The notes under the pieces are model-generated. The model had not been told where the DNA came from and made no database searches. It saw only the letters and a program-made list of their open reading frames with translations. DNA of 64,000 nt from Desulfomonile tiedjei DSM 6799 (lineage in GTDB: Bacteria; Desulfobacterota; Desulfomonilia; Desulfomonilales; Desulfomonilaceae): the NCBI RefSeq assembly GCF_000266945.1, contig NC_018025.1:186001-250000 (forward strand). Direction: 5' to 3'. Both the position numbers and the translations under genes were made by a program. The number at the start of each line of letters is the position of its first letter. Positions within the stretch are counted from its first letter, which is position 1. Shown piece by piece: positions 27,174 to 35,494 of the stretch.

Positions 27174-27205
27174 GACCGAATCGATAGGGCCGTAAGGAGG
27201 CTGCA

Positions 27206-27637
27206 ATGGAATACGAAGGCTATGTTTTTCCTGACGATCTCAAATATGAAAAGAATCACTTCTGGGCGAAAATGGAAGGAGACCTTGTCGTAACAGGCGC
27301 AACGGAATTTATCTCCAAACAGGCAGGAGAAATCACGTTTGTGGATCTCCCCGAAGAAGGGGACGACGCGAGCCAGGGCAAGCCGTACGGCTCCATCGAA
27401 TCGGGCAAATGGGTCGGTAGAATTTACGCGGTAGTCAGCGGCGAAATCGTCGAGGTGAATTCATTGCTCGAAGACGAACCCGAGAAGATGAACGAGTCAC
27501 CGTACGGTGAGGCATGGATCTGCAAGATCAGACCGTCAAACCTGGAAGAAGAGATGAAAGCTTTGATGGACCCGAATGACGCGTTCAAAGATTTCATCAA
27601 AGAAGAGATTCGAAAAATAGAAGAGCAGAAGAAATAG
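27206..27637 (+). CDS. gcvH: GcvH-like lipoyl-carrier protein
   Basis: A 143-residue H-protein homologue. The hammerhead lipoyl domain has Lys68 in SIESGKWVGRIYA as the probable lipoylation site and conserved NESPYGEAWICKI near the end. GcvH shuttles aminomethyl groups in glycine cleavage, but no gcvP or gcvT is here. Its position at the end of an hdr operon recalls the LbpA proteins that serve sHdr complexes in sulfur oxidisers. Whether it interacts with this Hdr set is inference. TAAGGAGG precedes the ATG. A charged helical tail (about 115-143) is longer than in GcvH. Confidence 0.88.
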   Translation: MEYEGYVFPDDLKYEKNHFWAKMEGDLVVTGATEFISKQAGEITFVDLPEEGDDASQGKPYGSIESGKWVGRIYAVVSGEIVEVNSLLEDEPEKMNESPYGEAWICKIRPSNLEEEMKALMDPNDAFKDFIKEEIRKIEEQKK

Positions 27638-27680
27638 TAAGAGATCAGATTTATCACCTGTTTGCCTGTGTGAACCATAC

Positions 27681-27749
27681 TGTGCCGGCATGGAGATCTG
27701 CCGCTATCGTCCCGCGGTAGAGTCCGGCATCCCCTGCCGGATCTCGCGG
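27681..27749. repeat. GCCGGC-type hairpin fragment
   Basis: TGCCGGCATGG and related CCGGCATCCCCTGCCGG arms lie between the converging gcvH and cbpB genes. It belongs loosely to the GCCGGC hairpin family and may serve as a terminator. Confidence 0.5.
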
Positions 27750-27772
27750 TCGAACCAATTTGTGCAAGTCAT

Positions 27773-29188
27773 TCACAGCGAAGTGATTTCCAGCGTCGTG
27801 GAAGTGCCGGAATCCCACCCATCCCAGAGAAAAGTGTTTTCTTTCCCGTCGGCAATAAGCCTCATAGCATACCGAACCTGATCCTCATACAACTCACAGA
27901 AGGCTCCGGGTCTGTTCATCCCTCCGTTCATCTCATAGGCTTCCGCCGGACACGGAGAGCCGCAGAAATGCCGTATCGCGCAAACGGCACACGGGCCGAT
28001 CTCCTCTACCTTCCTACCGGTGACAGACTTGAATGCTCTGGTTTCCAGTACATCCGAGATATTGTCTCGGAAGAGATTTCCTCCGTTAAACTCAGGGACC
28101 CCAACGAACTCACTGCAAGGGAACAGATCCCCCTTCGCTCCCACGGCAAAGAAACACCTTCCGCCGCCGCACGGAGAAATGTCACACATGAGCCGCCGAG
28201 CCAGAGGAGCAACTATGCCGATCAGAACATTTGCGAAATTGGCGATTACCAGTTTCCGTCCCGTCTTCTGATAGAGTTCATAGGTTCGGTCGAGGGCTTT
28301 GAGATAATGAGGGGACATTTCAGCGTCTCTCGGCTTGATGTCCCTGGCTCCTTGCCTGGTGCATCTCACCGGGTTAAGCATCCCTATGGGGACTTCCATT
28401 TCGTGAAGGAAGTTTACCATGTCGGTCAGGGATTCCGTGTTCCGGCTCGTGACCGTACAGATCACATTGTAATTCGGGTATCCCTTCAATCTCTCAAGCA
28501 CCGTGACGGTCTTCTCAAAGAATCCTTCTCCAGCCCAATTCTTTCTTGTCAGGTTTGCTACAGCGGCTTCATGACCGTCAAGAGAAAGCCCTATCCCCAC
28601 ATTCCGAGAAGTAAGGAATTCGATGGACTCGTCATCCAGGAGCGTAGCATTCGTCTGAATCCCAAAGCTAAAATCATCCTTGTATTTCGTGATGCCTGCA
28701 AAGACAGCGTCGCGAGCAAGCATGGGCTCTGACCCGTGGAATACCACCTGGGGTAGCCTTCCCTCAGGTAGCGTGCTTCTGAAGTATTCCTTGAGAATGT
28801 CCAAAGCTCTGATGAGTTCCTCCCGGGTCATTTGGCTGCCGCTTTTGCGCAGTTCTTCCGGGATGTAGCAGTACGAGCAGTTCAGATTACATCGCTCAGT
28901 CGGATTGAAGTAAACCGCGGAAGGTTTGAGGCCAAACCGTAGCAATTCCATCTCCTGCGCAAAGGTCTCGCGCTTCTTCCGAAACTCCTGGATAAGGGAA
29001 CCCGACTCGTCGAGAGCCTCACTGATCTTCTCTTTTCGCAAGAGCGACCAAAAAGCGGTGTCGGGATCGAGAAGGGCAACATAGTCGGGGTGTTCGATTT
29101 CGATGAACTGAATAGTGGGCCCGTTTCCTGTGTTGAAATATTGACCGCTGGACGATGCGGAATTGTTTGCCATATTGGTTGTGTGCAT
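27773..29188 (-). CDS. cbpB: peptide-modifying radical SAM/SPASM enzyme (CbpB type)
   Basis: A 471-residue radical SAM maturase. CNLNCSYCY (about 99-107) is the CxxxCxxC site for the SAM-binding [4Fe-4S] cluster. The C-terminal SPASM region (about 335-445) has many cysteines, including GRCFFAVGAKGDLFPC and CAVCAIRHFCGSPC, for auxiliary clusters. Its gene follows a 29-residue Cys-containing peptide gene and a cobalamin riboswitch. This is the arrangement I recall for the CbpA/CbpB peptide-modification family; the product and role are unknown to me. The ATG at 29188 has AGGAG upstream; the TTG at 29224 is rejected. Confidence 0.9.
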   Translation of the reverse strand: MHTTNMANNSASSSGQYFNTGNGPTIQFIEIEHPDYVALLDPDTAFWSLLRKEKISEALDESGSLIQEFRKKRETFAQEMELLRFGLKPSAVYFNPTERCNLNCSYCYIPEELRKSGSQMTREELIRALDILKEYFRSTLPEGRLPQVVFHGSEPMLARDAVFAGITKYKDDFSFGIQTNATLLDDESIEFLTSRNVGIGLSLDGHEAAVANLTRKNWAGEGFFEKTVTVLERLKGYPNYNVICTVTSRNTESLTDMVNFLHEMEVPIGMLNPVRCTRQGARDIKPRDAEMSPHYLKALDRTYELYQKTGRKLVIANFANVLIGIVAPLARRLMCDISPCGGGRCFFAVGAKGDLFPCSEFVGVPEFNGGNLFRDNISDVLETRAFKSVTGRKVEEIGPCAVCAIRHFCGSPCPAEAYEMNGGMNRPGAFCELYEDQVRYAMRLIADGKENTFLWDGWDSGTSTTLEITSL

Positions 29189-29227
29189 GAATACATCTCC
29201 TGAGAGAATATTGCTTTGCAGCAATGT

Positions 29228-29259
29228 GGCGGGGGTGACAAGTCGAACATACCCCCGCC
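29228..29259 (-). other. stable hairpin between cbpA and cbpB
   Basis: A perfect 9-bp GC-rich stem GGCGGGGGT/ACCCCCGCC with a 14-base loop and no T tract. It follows the cbpA stop by 14 bases and could stabilise the cbpA mRNA 3' end or reduce cbpB expression relative to the peptide. Confidence 0.65.
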
Positions 29260-29273
29260 TGGTTGTGGGTGGG

Positions 29274-29363
29274 CTACTTGGCTTTGGCTACCATCAGAAT
29301 GTAATGGGACAATCCGGTACCGTCAGCCGCACAAGTCTTCCGATAGGCTATGACATCCTTCAA
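29274..29363 (-). CDS. cbpA: short Cys-containing peptide, radical SAM substrate (CbpA type)
   Basis: A 29-residue peptide read from a TTG start, with AAGGAGG ten bases ahead; no ATG gives a usable frame. It begins MKDVIAYRKTC, continues ADGTGLSHYILM and ends in a basic tail. A single Cys (residue 11), the GTG turn and the HY pair are the likely modification targets. It lies 86 bp upstream of the radical SAM gene and downstream of the riboswitch terminator. The fit to the CbpA precursor family is from memory, but the layout (riboswitch, terminator, peptide, maturase) is directly visible. Confidence 0.85.
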   Translation of the reverse strand: MKDVIAYRKTCAADGTGLSHYILMVAKAK

Positions 29364-29396
29364 TTCGTCATCACCTCCTTTCTTCAGCCAAGAAAC

Positions 29397-29429
29397 AAAA
29401 AAACCCTGACACCAAAAAGGTGCAGGGTT
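29397..29429 (-). terminator. riboswitch expression-platform terminator
   Basis: On the minus strand AACCCTGCACC and GGTGTCAGGGTT pair around a short T-rich loop, followed by a run of T. It sits between the cobalamin aptamer and cbpA. An upstream CAGGGTAAACCCTG could pair alternatively as antiterminator, so cobalamin probably controls transcription elongation. Confidence 0.85.
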
Positions 29430-29439
29430 CTGCTTTTGC

Positions 29440-29620
29440 CATCAGGGTTTACCCTGGTCTAAACGCCCGTCTTCTGGCTTTCGGGTCATCCTCCACCCGC
29501 CCTTCCCATCCGGTTTAGACCGAACAGTGGATATGCGGGCTTTGTCACCGATTACAGCGGCGGGACCGCCACGGATTTACACCGTGTTCCGATAGCGCCC
29601 AGACTCTATAATTCTACCTT
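29440..29620 (-). ncRNA. cobalamin (B12) riboswitch
   Basis: On the minus strand the sequence carries the AdoCbl riboswitch landmarks in order: GGAACACGGTGTAAATCCG, then GCGGTCCCGCCGCTGTAA (B12-box region), ATCCACTG, and GAAAGCCAGAAGACGGGC near the 3' side. A terminator follows, then the cbpA peptide gene. This predicts repression of cbpA and cbpB when cobalamin is plentiful. Exact ends are estimated. Confidence 0.92.
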
Positions 29621-29764
29621 AGCATCGGATACATCACGGCTGCAAGGAAAATCAACCAATGTGGATGCAATGGACTGCAATTCCATTGACGGTAATCGGG
29701 AATCTTGATAGGAGTGATGCGCCGGACAGGCAGGGCTTTGTCTTTCGGTAGGGAAGGGGCGATC

Positions 29765-30232
29765 ATGGAATCTACGAACCTGCTCGATATCACCATAAAA
29801 TACTTCAATGTGATTGTGTTCGTCATGTGTGTCTTCTTCGGGATGATCTCGCTGTTTGCCTCATGGATCGCGTGGAGAGAAGTCCATCGGAGGCGCAATC
29901 TCGTTCGAAGCGTACTGGCTGCGTACAACATAACCGAGGATGCTTTGGAGCAAGGTAGAACTCAGCACGGTGAACTCGACCTGGACCCGGCTGTAGTGCA
30001 AACGATTTTCAATAGTATCCAGGAGATTCTCAACGCCATTTACGGCGAAGTCACCGGAAAACCCATTCCCGCACGCGAAGACCGAATGCACGGCGGCAAA
30101 CTGGCCCGCATCAAAGCGCTCGGTCGTATCTGGAAGAAGAACCGTGAACCTGAGAAAATAGACATTGCGCACGGCGTTCCCACACTGGTTGCAGAAGACA
30201 GAGAACACCATCACAGCATTTCTCATCCTTAG
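29765..30232 (+). CDS. small membrane-anchored hypothetical protein
   Basis: A 155-residue protein with one strong N-terminal membrane segment (about 14-38, IVFVMCVFFGMISLFASWIAW) followed by a charged cytoplasmic tail with two helical stretches and a His-rich end. I do not recognise a family. The ATG at 29765 follows GGAAGGGG; an in-frame start 60 bp upstream lacks a ribosome site. It stands alone between the riboswitch unit and pdxS. Confidence 0.6.
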   Translation: MESTNLLDITIKYFNVIVFVMCVFFGMISLFASWIAWREVHRRRNLVRSVLAAYNITEDALEQGRTQHGELDLDPAVVQTIFNSIQEILNAIYGEVTGKPIPAREDRMHGGKLARIKALGRIWKKNREPEKIDIAHGVPTLVAEDREHHHSISHP

Positions 30233-30287
30233 TTTCATTTTTTTGCCTGAAAACCTTCCACGAGCCTCTGGGATTCTCTAGAAATCG

Positions 30288-30296
30288 TGTTATAAT
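30288..30296 (+). promoter_or_regulatory. extended -10 promoter candidate for pdxS
   Basis: TGTTATAAT is a perfect extended -10 element 64 bp ahead of pdxS. No good -35 is seen, as is common with extended -10 sites. Confidence 0.5.
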
Positions 30297-30359
30297 TACG
30301 AGTTCGCGTTCGCATCTGGAACACGGTCAAATCCTCACAAGATAATTGGGAGAAAGTAT

Positions 30360-31241
30360 ATGCAAACAGGGACCGAAACCGTGAAACGAGGTCACGCCCA
30401 AATGCTCAAGGGCGGAGTAATTATGGATGTGGTAACTCCCGAGCATGCCCGCATCGCGGAAGAGGCCGGGGCCTGCGCTGTCATGGCACTGGAACGAGTT
30501 CCCGCGGATATCCGAGCCCACGGGGGAGTCGCTCGCATGAGCGATCCCGGTCTGATACTTGAAATTATGAGCGCTGTCAGCATCCCGGTCATGGCGAAGT
30601 GTCGTATCGGCCACTTTGTCGAGGCCCAGATACTGGAAGCGATCGGCGTCGATTATATTGACGAGAGCGAAGTACTTACCCCTGCCGACGAGCACAATCA
30701 TATAAACAAGCACGATTTCAAAGTGCCATTCGTATGCGGCTGCAGAAATCTCGGCGAAGCCCTCAGACGAATCGGTGAGGGCGCTGCCATGATACGCACC
30801 AAAGGGGAAGCAGGAACCGGCGACGTTGTCGAAGCAGTCCGGCACGCGCGGTCGGTTATGGGCGAAATTCGACGGCTAACCACCATGCGAACAGATGAGA
30901 TGATGGCCTATGCCAAGGAAATCGGTGCCCCTTATGAACTCGTTAGAGAAACCGCGGAGCTCGGCCGTCTCCCTGTGGTGAATTTTGCAGCGGGTGGCGT
31001 TGCTACTCCCGCGGATGCCGCTTTGATGATGCAGCTCGGCGTAGACGGAGTATTCGTCGGCTCCGGAATTTTCAAGAGCGGTAATCCACCTTTGCGGGCC
31101 AAGGCTATTGTTCAGTCGGTTACCCATTACAACGATCCGAAAATCCTTGCAGAAATAAGCAAGGGCCTCGGCGAGCCCATGGTGGGGATCGGAGTGACAA
31201 CGCTTCCTGAAGAGGCTCGACTGGCCACACGCGGATGGTGA
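30360..31241 (+). CDS. pdxS: pyridoxal 5'-phosphate synthase lyase subunit PdxS
   Basis: A 293-residue PdxS, the DXP-independent PLP synthase subunit. It condenses ribose 5-phosphate, glyceraldehyde 3-phosphate and ammonia. Highly conserved segments are all present: [36 protein letters not shown] (with catalytic Lys), [17 protein letters not shown] and FVGSGIFKS. Length is normal. pdxT follows 7 bp later. Together they form the 24-subunit complex in which PdxT supplies ammonia. Confidence 0.98.
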   Translation: MQTGTETVKRGHAQMLKGGVIMDVVTPEHARIAEEAGACAVMALERVPADIRAHGGVARMSDPGLILEIMSAVSIPVMAKCRIGHFVEAQILEAIGVDYIDESEVLTPADEHNHINKHDFKVPFVCGCRNLGEALRRIGEGAAMIRTKGEAGTGDVVEAVRHARSVMGEIRRLTTMRTDEMMAYAKEIGAPYELVRETAELGRLPVVNFAAGGVATPADAALMMQLGVDGVFVGSGIFKSGNPPLRAKAIVQSVTHYNDPKILAEISKGLGEPMVGIGVTTLPEEARLATRGW

Positions 31242-31248
31242 CGGACCT

Positions 31249-31824
31249 ATGAAAATAGGCGTTTTGGCCCTGCAGGGGGCTTTTCAGGAACATTGTGCGA
31301 TTCTGAAGCGTCTTGGGGTCGAGGCAGTTCAAGTGAGGCTTCCGGAGCAGCTCGAAGATCTGGACGGCCTCATCATTCCCGGGGGCGAGAGCACTTCCAT
31401 CGGCAAGCTCGCTGATTGGTACGGTCTCATGGAGCCTCTGGTTAAAGTGTCTCGATCCGTACCCGTCTGGGGAACCTGCGCAGGACTGGTATTCATGGCA
31501 AGGGACGTGGGCATGGATCAGCCTGTCCTAAAAGCCATGGACATGGTCATCGAGAGAAACGCTTTCGGTCGGCAAGTAGATAGTTTTGAGGAAGATCTGG
31601 AAATTTCCGGCCTGGAAGGCGGCCCCTTTCACGGGGTTTTCATCAGAGCGCCTGCAATTGTCAGGGTGGGGAAAGAGGTCGAAATTATCGGGAAACTGAA
31701 GGATGGGCGAATCGTGGCTGCGAGGCAAGGAAAATTGCTCGTAACCGCTTTTCATCCGGAATTGACGTCTGATGACCGCCTGCACAAATACTTTGTGGAT
31801 ATGTGCAAGGCCGCGTCACAGTAA
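31249..31824 (+). CDS. pdxT: PLP synthase glutaminase subunit PdxT
   Basis: A 191-residue class I glutamine amidotransferase of the PdxT type. It has GGESTSIGKL (about 45-54), nucleophile Cys in WGTCAGL (about 77-83) and the His/Glu of the triad in FHPEL near the C-terminus. It hydrolyses glutamine and channels ammonia to PdxS, encoded immediately upstream. Length is normal. Confidence 0.97.
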   Translation: MKIGVLALQGAFQEHCAILKRLGVEAVQVRLPEQLEDLDGLIIPGGESTSIGKLADWYGLMEPLVKVSRSVPVWGTCAGLVFMARDVGMDQPVLKAMDMVIERNAFGRQVDSFEEDLEISGLEGGPFHGVFIRAPAIVRVGKEVEIIGKLKDGRIVAARQGKLLVTAFHPELTSDDRLHKYFVDMCKAASQ

Positions 31825-31913
31825 CTTTCATTTTTATTGCATATTTCCCTGTCGGTCCATGCTTGCTTTTTTCCTGTTACAATTTTTCAAGAACCGATTG
31901 GCTCGGCAGATTC

Positions 31914-32654
31914 ATGGCGAAATTCAGGATAACAGTAGAATACGACGGCACCGCGTACCACGGATGGCAACTCCAGAAATCGCTTCCCACTGTACAGGGA
32001 GCGCTTGAGGGCGCTCTCTCTCGCATCCTTACGGTCCCGGTTCGGGTACATGGGGCCGGAAGGACCGATGCGGGTGTACATGCCACAGGACAGGTGGCGC
32101 ATTTTTCAGCAGATTGGAACAAGTCTTTAGAAGCGCTCCAAAAAGCCTGCAATGCCCTGCTCCCGCCTGATGTGGTGGTGCGAAATCTTGTCTCCGCGCC
32201 TGAAGATTTTCACGCCAGACATTCAGCCCAGTCCAAAACCTATGTTTATACGATTCTGAATGGGCCGCTGAGGTGTGCTTTGAATCGTCATTATACGTGG
32301 CACATACCGTTTTCTCTCGATGTCGATGCCATGAAGCACGCGGCCAAGCTCCTGGAAGGCACTCATGACTTTGCCGCGTTCGGAAGTCCGACCGAAGGCA
32401 CTCCGTCCACGGTACGACGCATTCTCAGTGCACACTGGAGCAACGGCAACAGCTCCGACACGCTGCAGTTCACTATTATCGGCACCGGATTCTTGCGGTA
32501 CATGGTCCGTTCCCTGGTGGGAACCCTCGTACCCGTGGGAGCAGGAAAAATCGATCCAACCGCTTTCGGCAAAATACTGGAATCGTGCGACAGGTCTCAA
32601 TCGGGACCGACAGCGCCACCTCACGGATTGTGCCTTGCGCTCGTGGAATACTAA
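31914..32654 (+). CDS. truA: tRNA pseudouridine(38-40) synthase TruA
   Basis: A 246-residue TruA, modifying uridines 38-40 of tRNA anticodon arms. It has YDGTAYHGWQ (about 8-17), catalytic Asp in GRTDAGVHA (about 48-56) and RSLVGTLVPVG near the C-terminus. The ATG at 31914 gives the family-typical start; longer in-frame starts overlap pdxT and are rejected. Its TAA stop is the first three bases of a TAATACC family-1 repeat (32652). Confidence 0.96.
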   Translation: MAKFRITVEYDGTAYHGWQLQKSLPTVQGALEGALSRILTVPVRVHGAGRTDAGVHATGQVAHFSADWNKSLEALQKACNALLPPDVVVRNLVSAPEDFHARHSAQSKTYVYTILNGPLRCALNRHYTWHIPFSLDVDAMKHAAKLLEGTHDFAAFGSPTEGTPSTVRRILSAHWSNGNSSDTLQFTIIGTGFLRYMVRSLVGTLVPVGAGKIDPTAFGKILESCDRSQSGPTAPPHGLCLALVEY

Positions 32655-32788
32655 TACCATTTCGCAATTATGCAAATAAAATGGCGAAGGCTGAGGTGTT
32701 CTGAGCGGAGTGATTAGACGGCTTTGCGTCGTCCGAATCGAAGAATACCTTCAGCCTCCCAGATTGTGAGAAGAAAAGCGAATCGTAC
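32652..32788. repeat. TAATACC family-1 element
   Basis: About 137 bp, beginning TAATACCATTTCGC and ending near AAGCGAATCGTAC, with an internal GGCTGAGGTGTTCTGAGCGG block and its imperfect complement. It begins exactly at the truA stop codon. Confidence 0.85.
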
Positions 32789-32842
32789 AAAATCTGAATC
32801 ATCCGTTCCACCACCCCACCACTCAAATCAGAAGAGGATATT

Positions 32843-33772
32843 ATGTTTGAAGCCGCATATTTGAGAACTCTCAGAGAAGGAAGATTTCCGGAAAAGATTG
32901 CAGCAGCGAAGAAGATGCTTTCTCCGTGCACGGTATGTCCACGCGAATGCGGCGTTGACAGGCTCGGACGCGAGAAAGGATTCTGCGGTCTTACCGATAA
33001 GGCAATGATAGCATCGGTTCATCCTCATTTCGGTGAAGAGAGTCCTCTGGTGGGTTCCGGTGGGTCCGGGACTATTTTCATCACCTCCTGCAATCTGAGA
33101 TGCGTGTTTTGCCAGAATTATGAAATAAGCCATCTCATGGAAGGTCAAGAAGAGGATGCGAATCAGATGGGGCGGCATATGCTGGATCTCCAGCGAATGG
33201 GTTGTCATAACATCAATTTCGTTACGCCGACTCACGTTGTCCCCCAGCTTCTCGAGGCAATTCATTGGGCAGTGGAAAATGGGCTGAACGTTCCCATCGT
33301 TTATAATACTGGCGGATACGACAAAGTCGAGACTCTGCGCTTACTCGAAGGTGTCGTAGACATCTACATGCCTGATTTGAAATTCATGGATTCCAGAGTC
33401 TCAAAAGAGCTCATGGATGCTCACGATTACCCTGAGGCTGTGAAGGCGGCCATACGAGAAATGCACCGCCAGGTTGGCGATTTAGAAGTGAATGCTCAGG
33501 GTATTGCAACCCGCGGTCTATTGGTCAGGCATCTCGTGATGCCGGACGATCTGGCGAGTACACGTCAGGCCATGAGATTTCTTGCAGAGCTCTCATCGAA
33601 CACGTATGTGAACATCATGAACCAATATAGACCATGTGGCAGCGCGGTCCGTATGCCGAAAGTCAACAGGTCCGTTACACGACAAGAATACGCTCAAGCT
33701 CTGGAAATCGCCCAAGAAGAAGGTATTAGCAGACTTGACGAACGGGCGCCCCTGAGATTACGATTTTTTTGA
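32843..33772 (+). CDS. radical SAM protein of the PflA-like COG1313 type
   Basis: A 309-residue radical SAM protein. The N-terminal CTVCPRECG (about 29-37) with a later Cys precedes the SAM cluster site CNLRCVFCQ (about 84-92). TIM-barrel motifs include VYNTGGYDKVETL and YMPDLKF. It resembles pyruvate-formate-lyase-activating enzymes, but members of this group have no assigned target. No glycyl-radical enzyme is nearby. It is a monocistronic unit between two repeats. Confidence 0.88.
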   Translation: MFEAAYLRTLREGRFPEKIAAAKKMLSPCTVCPRECGVDRLGREKGFCGLTDKAMIASVHPHFGEESPLVGSGGSGTIFITSCNLRCVFCQNYEISHLMEGQEEDANQMGRHMLDLQRMGCHNINFVTPTHVVPQLLEAIHWAVENGLNVPIVYNTGGYDKVETLRLLEGVVDIYMPDLKFMDSRVSKELMDAHDYPEAVKAAIREMHRQVGDLEVNAQGIATRGLLVRHLVMPDDLASTRQAMRFLAELSSNTYVNIMNQYRPCGSAVRMPKVNRSVTRQEYAQALEIAQEEGISRLDERAPLRLRFF

Positions 33773-33847
33773 GAAGTCCAGCAGCCACACAGGCGTTGAC
33801 TTATGGCGTTGTTGGTCGTTTGTTCCGGAGGAACAATTGACAATAGG

Positions 33848-33965
33848 CTGGCGATTTATCGCCAGATAAGGAAAAACCTAATAATTTAAGAGTCCCGGAG
33901 GGACGGCTGATACACAAAATCCCGGCAATGAATTACCGGGCTATTTTCTTCAGTCCCTGCGGGAC
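33848..33965. repeat. cluster of short palindromes (GTCCCGGAGGGAC type)
   Basis: CTGGCGA/TCGCCAG (33848-33865), GTCCCGGAGGGAC (33892-33904), CCCGG/CCGGG (33921-33940) and GTCCCTGCGGGAC (33953-33965) occur in a row between genes. No coding region. It resembles dispersed intergenic REP-like units. Confidence 0.65.
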
Positions 33966-34048
33966 AAAGAATTGCAGAAAAGTTAGCGCATATGCCTGGG
34001 CAGCCTTTGGACTTCTTCGCTTCACTTAAAACACCAAGGAGAGTCTTT

Positions 34049-34519
34049 ATGAAGAAACTGAATCCGGAGTACGTCTCAATCGTGAGTGCAGGAGCAAATG
34101 CGTGCCCTTATTTCAACCTGCTCTCCATGAAACTGCTGGATTTCAGTGAAGGAAACTCCCTTCTGGAGATCACTCTGGAAGAAAAGCATTTGCAGCCTTT
34201 TGGTGTGGTTCACGGAGGCGTCTTTTCTTCGATCATAGATGCAGCAGCTTTCTGGGCTGTGTTCGGGGAAGTGGATGAAGACGCGGGCATGACGTCCGTG
34301 GATTTGAAACTCAATTATCTTGCGCCTGCCAGAAATGGAAAGCTCGTTGCCAGGGGCCGGAAAATCAAGCTCGGAAAGACCCTCGGCCTGGGGGAAGCGG
34401 AAGTAACCGACGGAAACGGCAAAGTGCTGGCTCACGGCACATCTACTCTTATTGTGCTGCCGGATATGCCATTCATGTCTCAAGACGTTTGGCCGCCAAA
34501 ATTCATCCAGATCAACTGA
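34049..34519 (+). CDS. PaaI-like hotdog thioesterase
   Basis: A 156-residue hotdog-fold protein with the PaaI-family signature PFGVVHGGVFSSIIDAAAFWA (quoted here in part as VVHGGVFSSIIDAA, about 54-67) and VDLKLNYLAPA. It probably hydrolyses an acyl-CoA, perhaps an aromatic or short-chain one. The ATG at 34049 has AAGGAGAG ahead; a longer in-frame start lacks this. It is isolated between two repeat regions. Confidence 0.88.
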   Translation: MKKLNPEYVSIVSAGANACPYFNLLSMKLLDFSEGNSLLEITLEEKHLQPFGVVHGGVFSSIIDAAAFWAVFGEVDEDAGMTSVDLKLNYLAPARNGKLVARGRKIKLGKTLGLGEAEVTDGNGKVLAHGTSTLIVLPDMPFMSQDVWPPKFIQIN

Positions 34520-34534
34520 TCCGCGCAACGACGG

Positions 34535-34672
34535 TAATACCATTTCGCAGTGTTGCATATAAGATAGCGACGGTAGGAGTGTTCTGAGCGGAGTGATTAG
34601 ACGGCTTTGCGCGTCCGGAGCGAAGGATACCCCAAGCCTCCCAGATTATGAAAAGAAAAGTCAATCGGCATA
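34535..34672. repeat. TAATACC family-1 element
   Basis: Begins TAATACCATTTCGC, ends near AAAGTCAATCGGCA. About 138 bp, 15 bp after the thioesterase stop and just before the amidohydrolase start. Confidence 0.85.
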
Positions 34673-34677
34673 AAACA

Positions 34678-35445
34678 ATGGCATTCCCGGAAGCCCCTCC
34701 TATCCGCCTTATTCTGGATGCCCATACTCACTGCGGGTACACGGTGCCATATGAAGATTTGGCAGCAGAATGGAAATTGGGCGGCATCGATGGCGGAGTA
34801 GTCTTTTCGCCTGTTGAAGAAATCTACGACCGGTACGATCCTTTCTTTACCGATTCTCAGGAATATGCCCTCAAACGGCGACGAGTCCATGAATACCTCT
34901 TGAAAAGCGCATCTGATACAATCTTCCCCTATTTTTTCGTATGGAACGATTTTCCTCGCATACCGGACGGATTTTTCGGGATCAAATGGCACCGGCACGC
35001 TGACGAGCCTGTTTACGCATACGGAACTCCGTCCTGCGATCGTACCATTGAAGAAATCTGTGAGAAACGGCTACCGATAGTCCTGGAAGAGGAGTTTCAG
35101 AACACTCTGTCTTTTATAAGGAAGATAGACGGCCGAACTATCGTAATCATTCCTCATCTCGGACACCTGAACGGGGGGTATTTCAAGCTGAAGAAAGCCG
35201 GAGTATTCGAAAATCAGCATGTCTGGGTGGATACCGCTCTGGCTGCGGAATGGGAAATCGGGGATTTCGTGTCCACGTACGGCAGCGAGCGCATCATGTT
35301 CGGTTCGGATTACCCTTTTGGAACGCCGTCTCGAGAGAGAAGGAAAATCGATTCTCTCTTTTCAGGAACAGACCTGAAAGCGATCCTGGGGGGCAACCTG
35401 TTACGCTTGCTTGGAAATAAGGCGGAGAATTTCTGCCGTGCGTGA
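34678..35445 (+). CDS. amidohydrolase-2-type metal-dependent hydrolase
   Basis: A roughly 255-residue TIM-barrel amidohydrolase. It has the metal-binding HxH in LDAHTHCGY (about 14-22), a His in IPHLGHLNGG and the catalytic Asp in FGSDYPFGT (about 212-220). Family members act as hydrolases or decarboxylases; the substrate is unknown. An upstream ATG (34648) lies inside the adjacent repeat, so MAFPEAPP at 34678 is preferred. No good ribosome site is visible for either, possibly because the repeat has replaced the native leader. Confidence 0.82.
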   Translation: MAFPEAPPIRLILDAHTHCGYTVPYEDLAAEWKLGGIDGGVVFSPVEEIYDRYDPFFTDSQEYALKRRRVHEYLLKSASDTIFPYFFVWNDFPRIPDGFFGIKWHRHADEPVYAYGTPSCDRTIEEICEKRLPIVLEEEFQNTLSFIRKIDGRTIVIIPHLGHLNGGYFKLKKAGVFENQHVWVDTALAAEWEIGDFVSTYGSERIMFGSDYPFGTPSRERRKIDSLFSGTDLKAILGGNLLRLLGNKAENFCRA

Positions 35446-35494
35446 AGATTTGCCGATAAGTCACTGAACCACCAGTATTTGACGGAGTTTCTGC

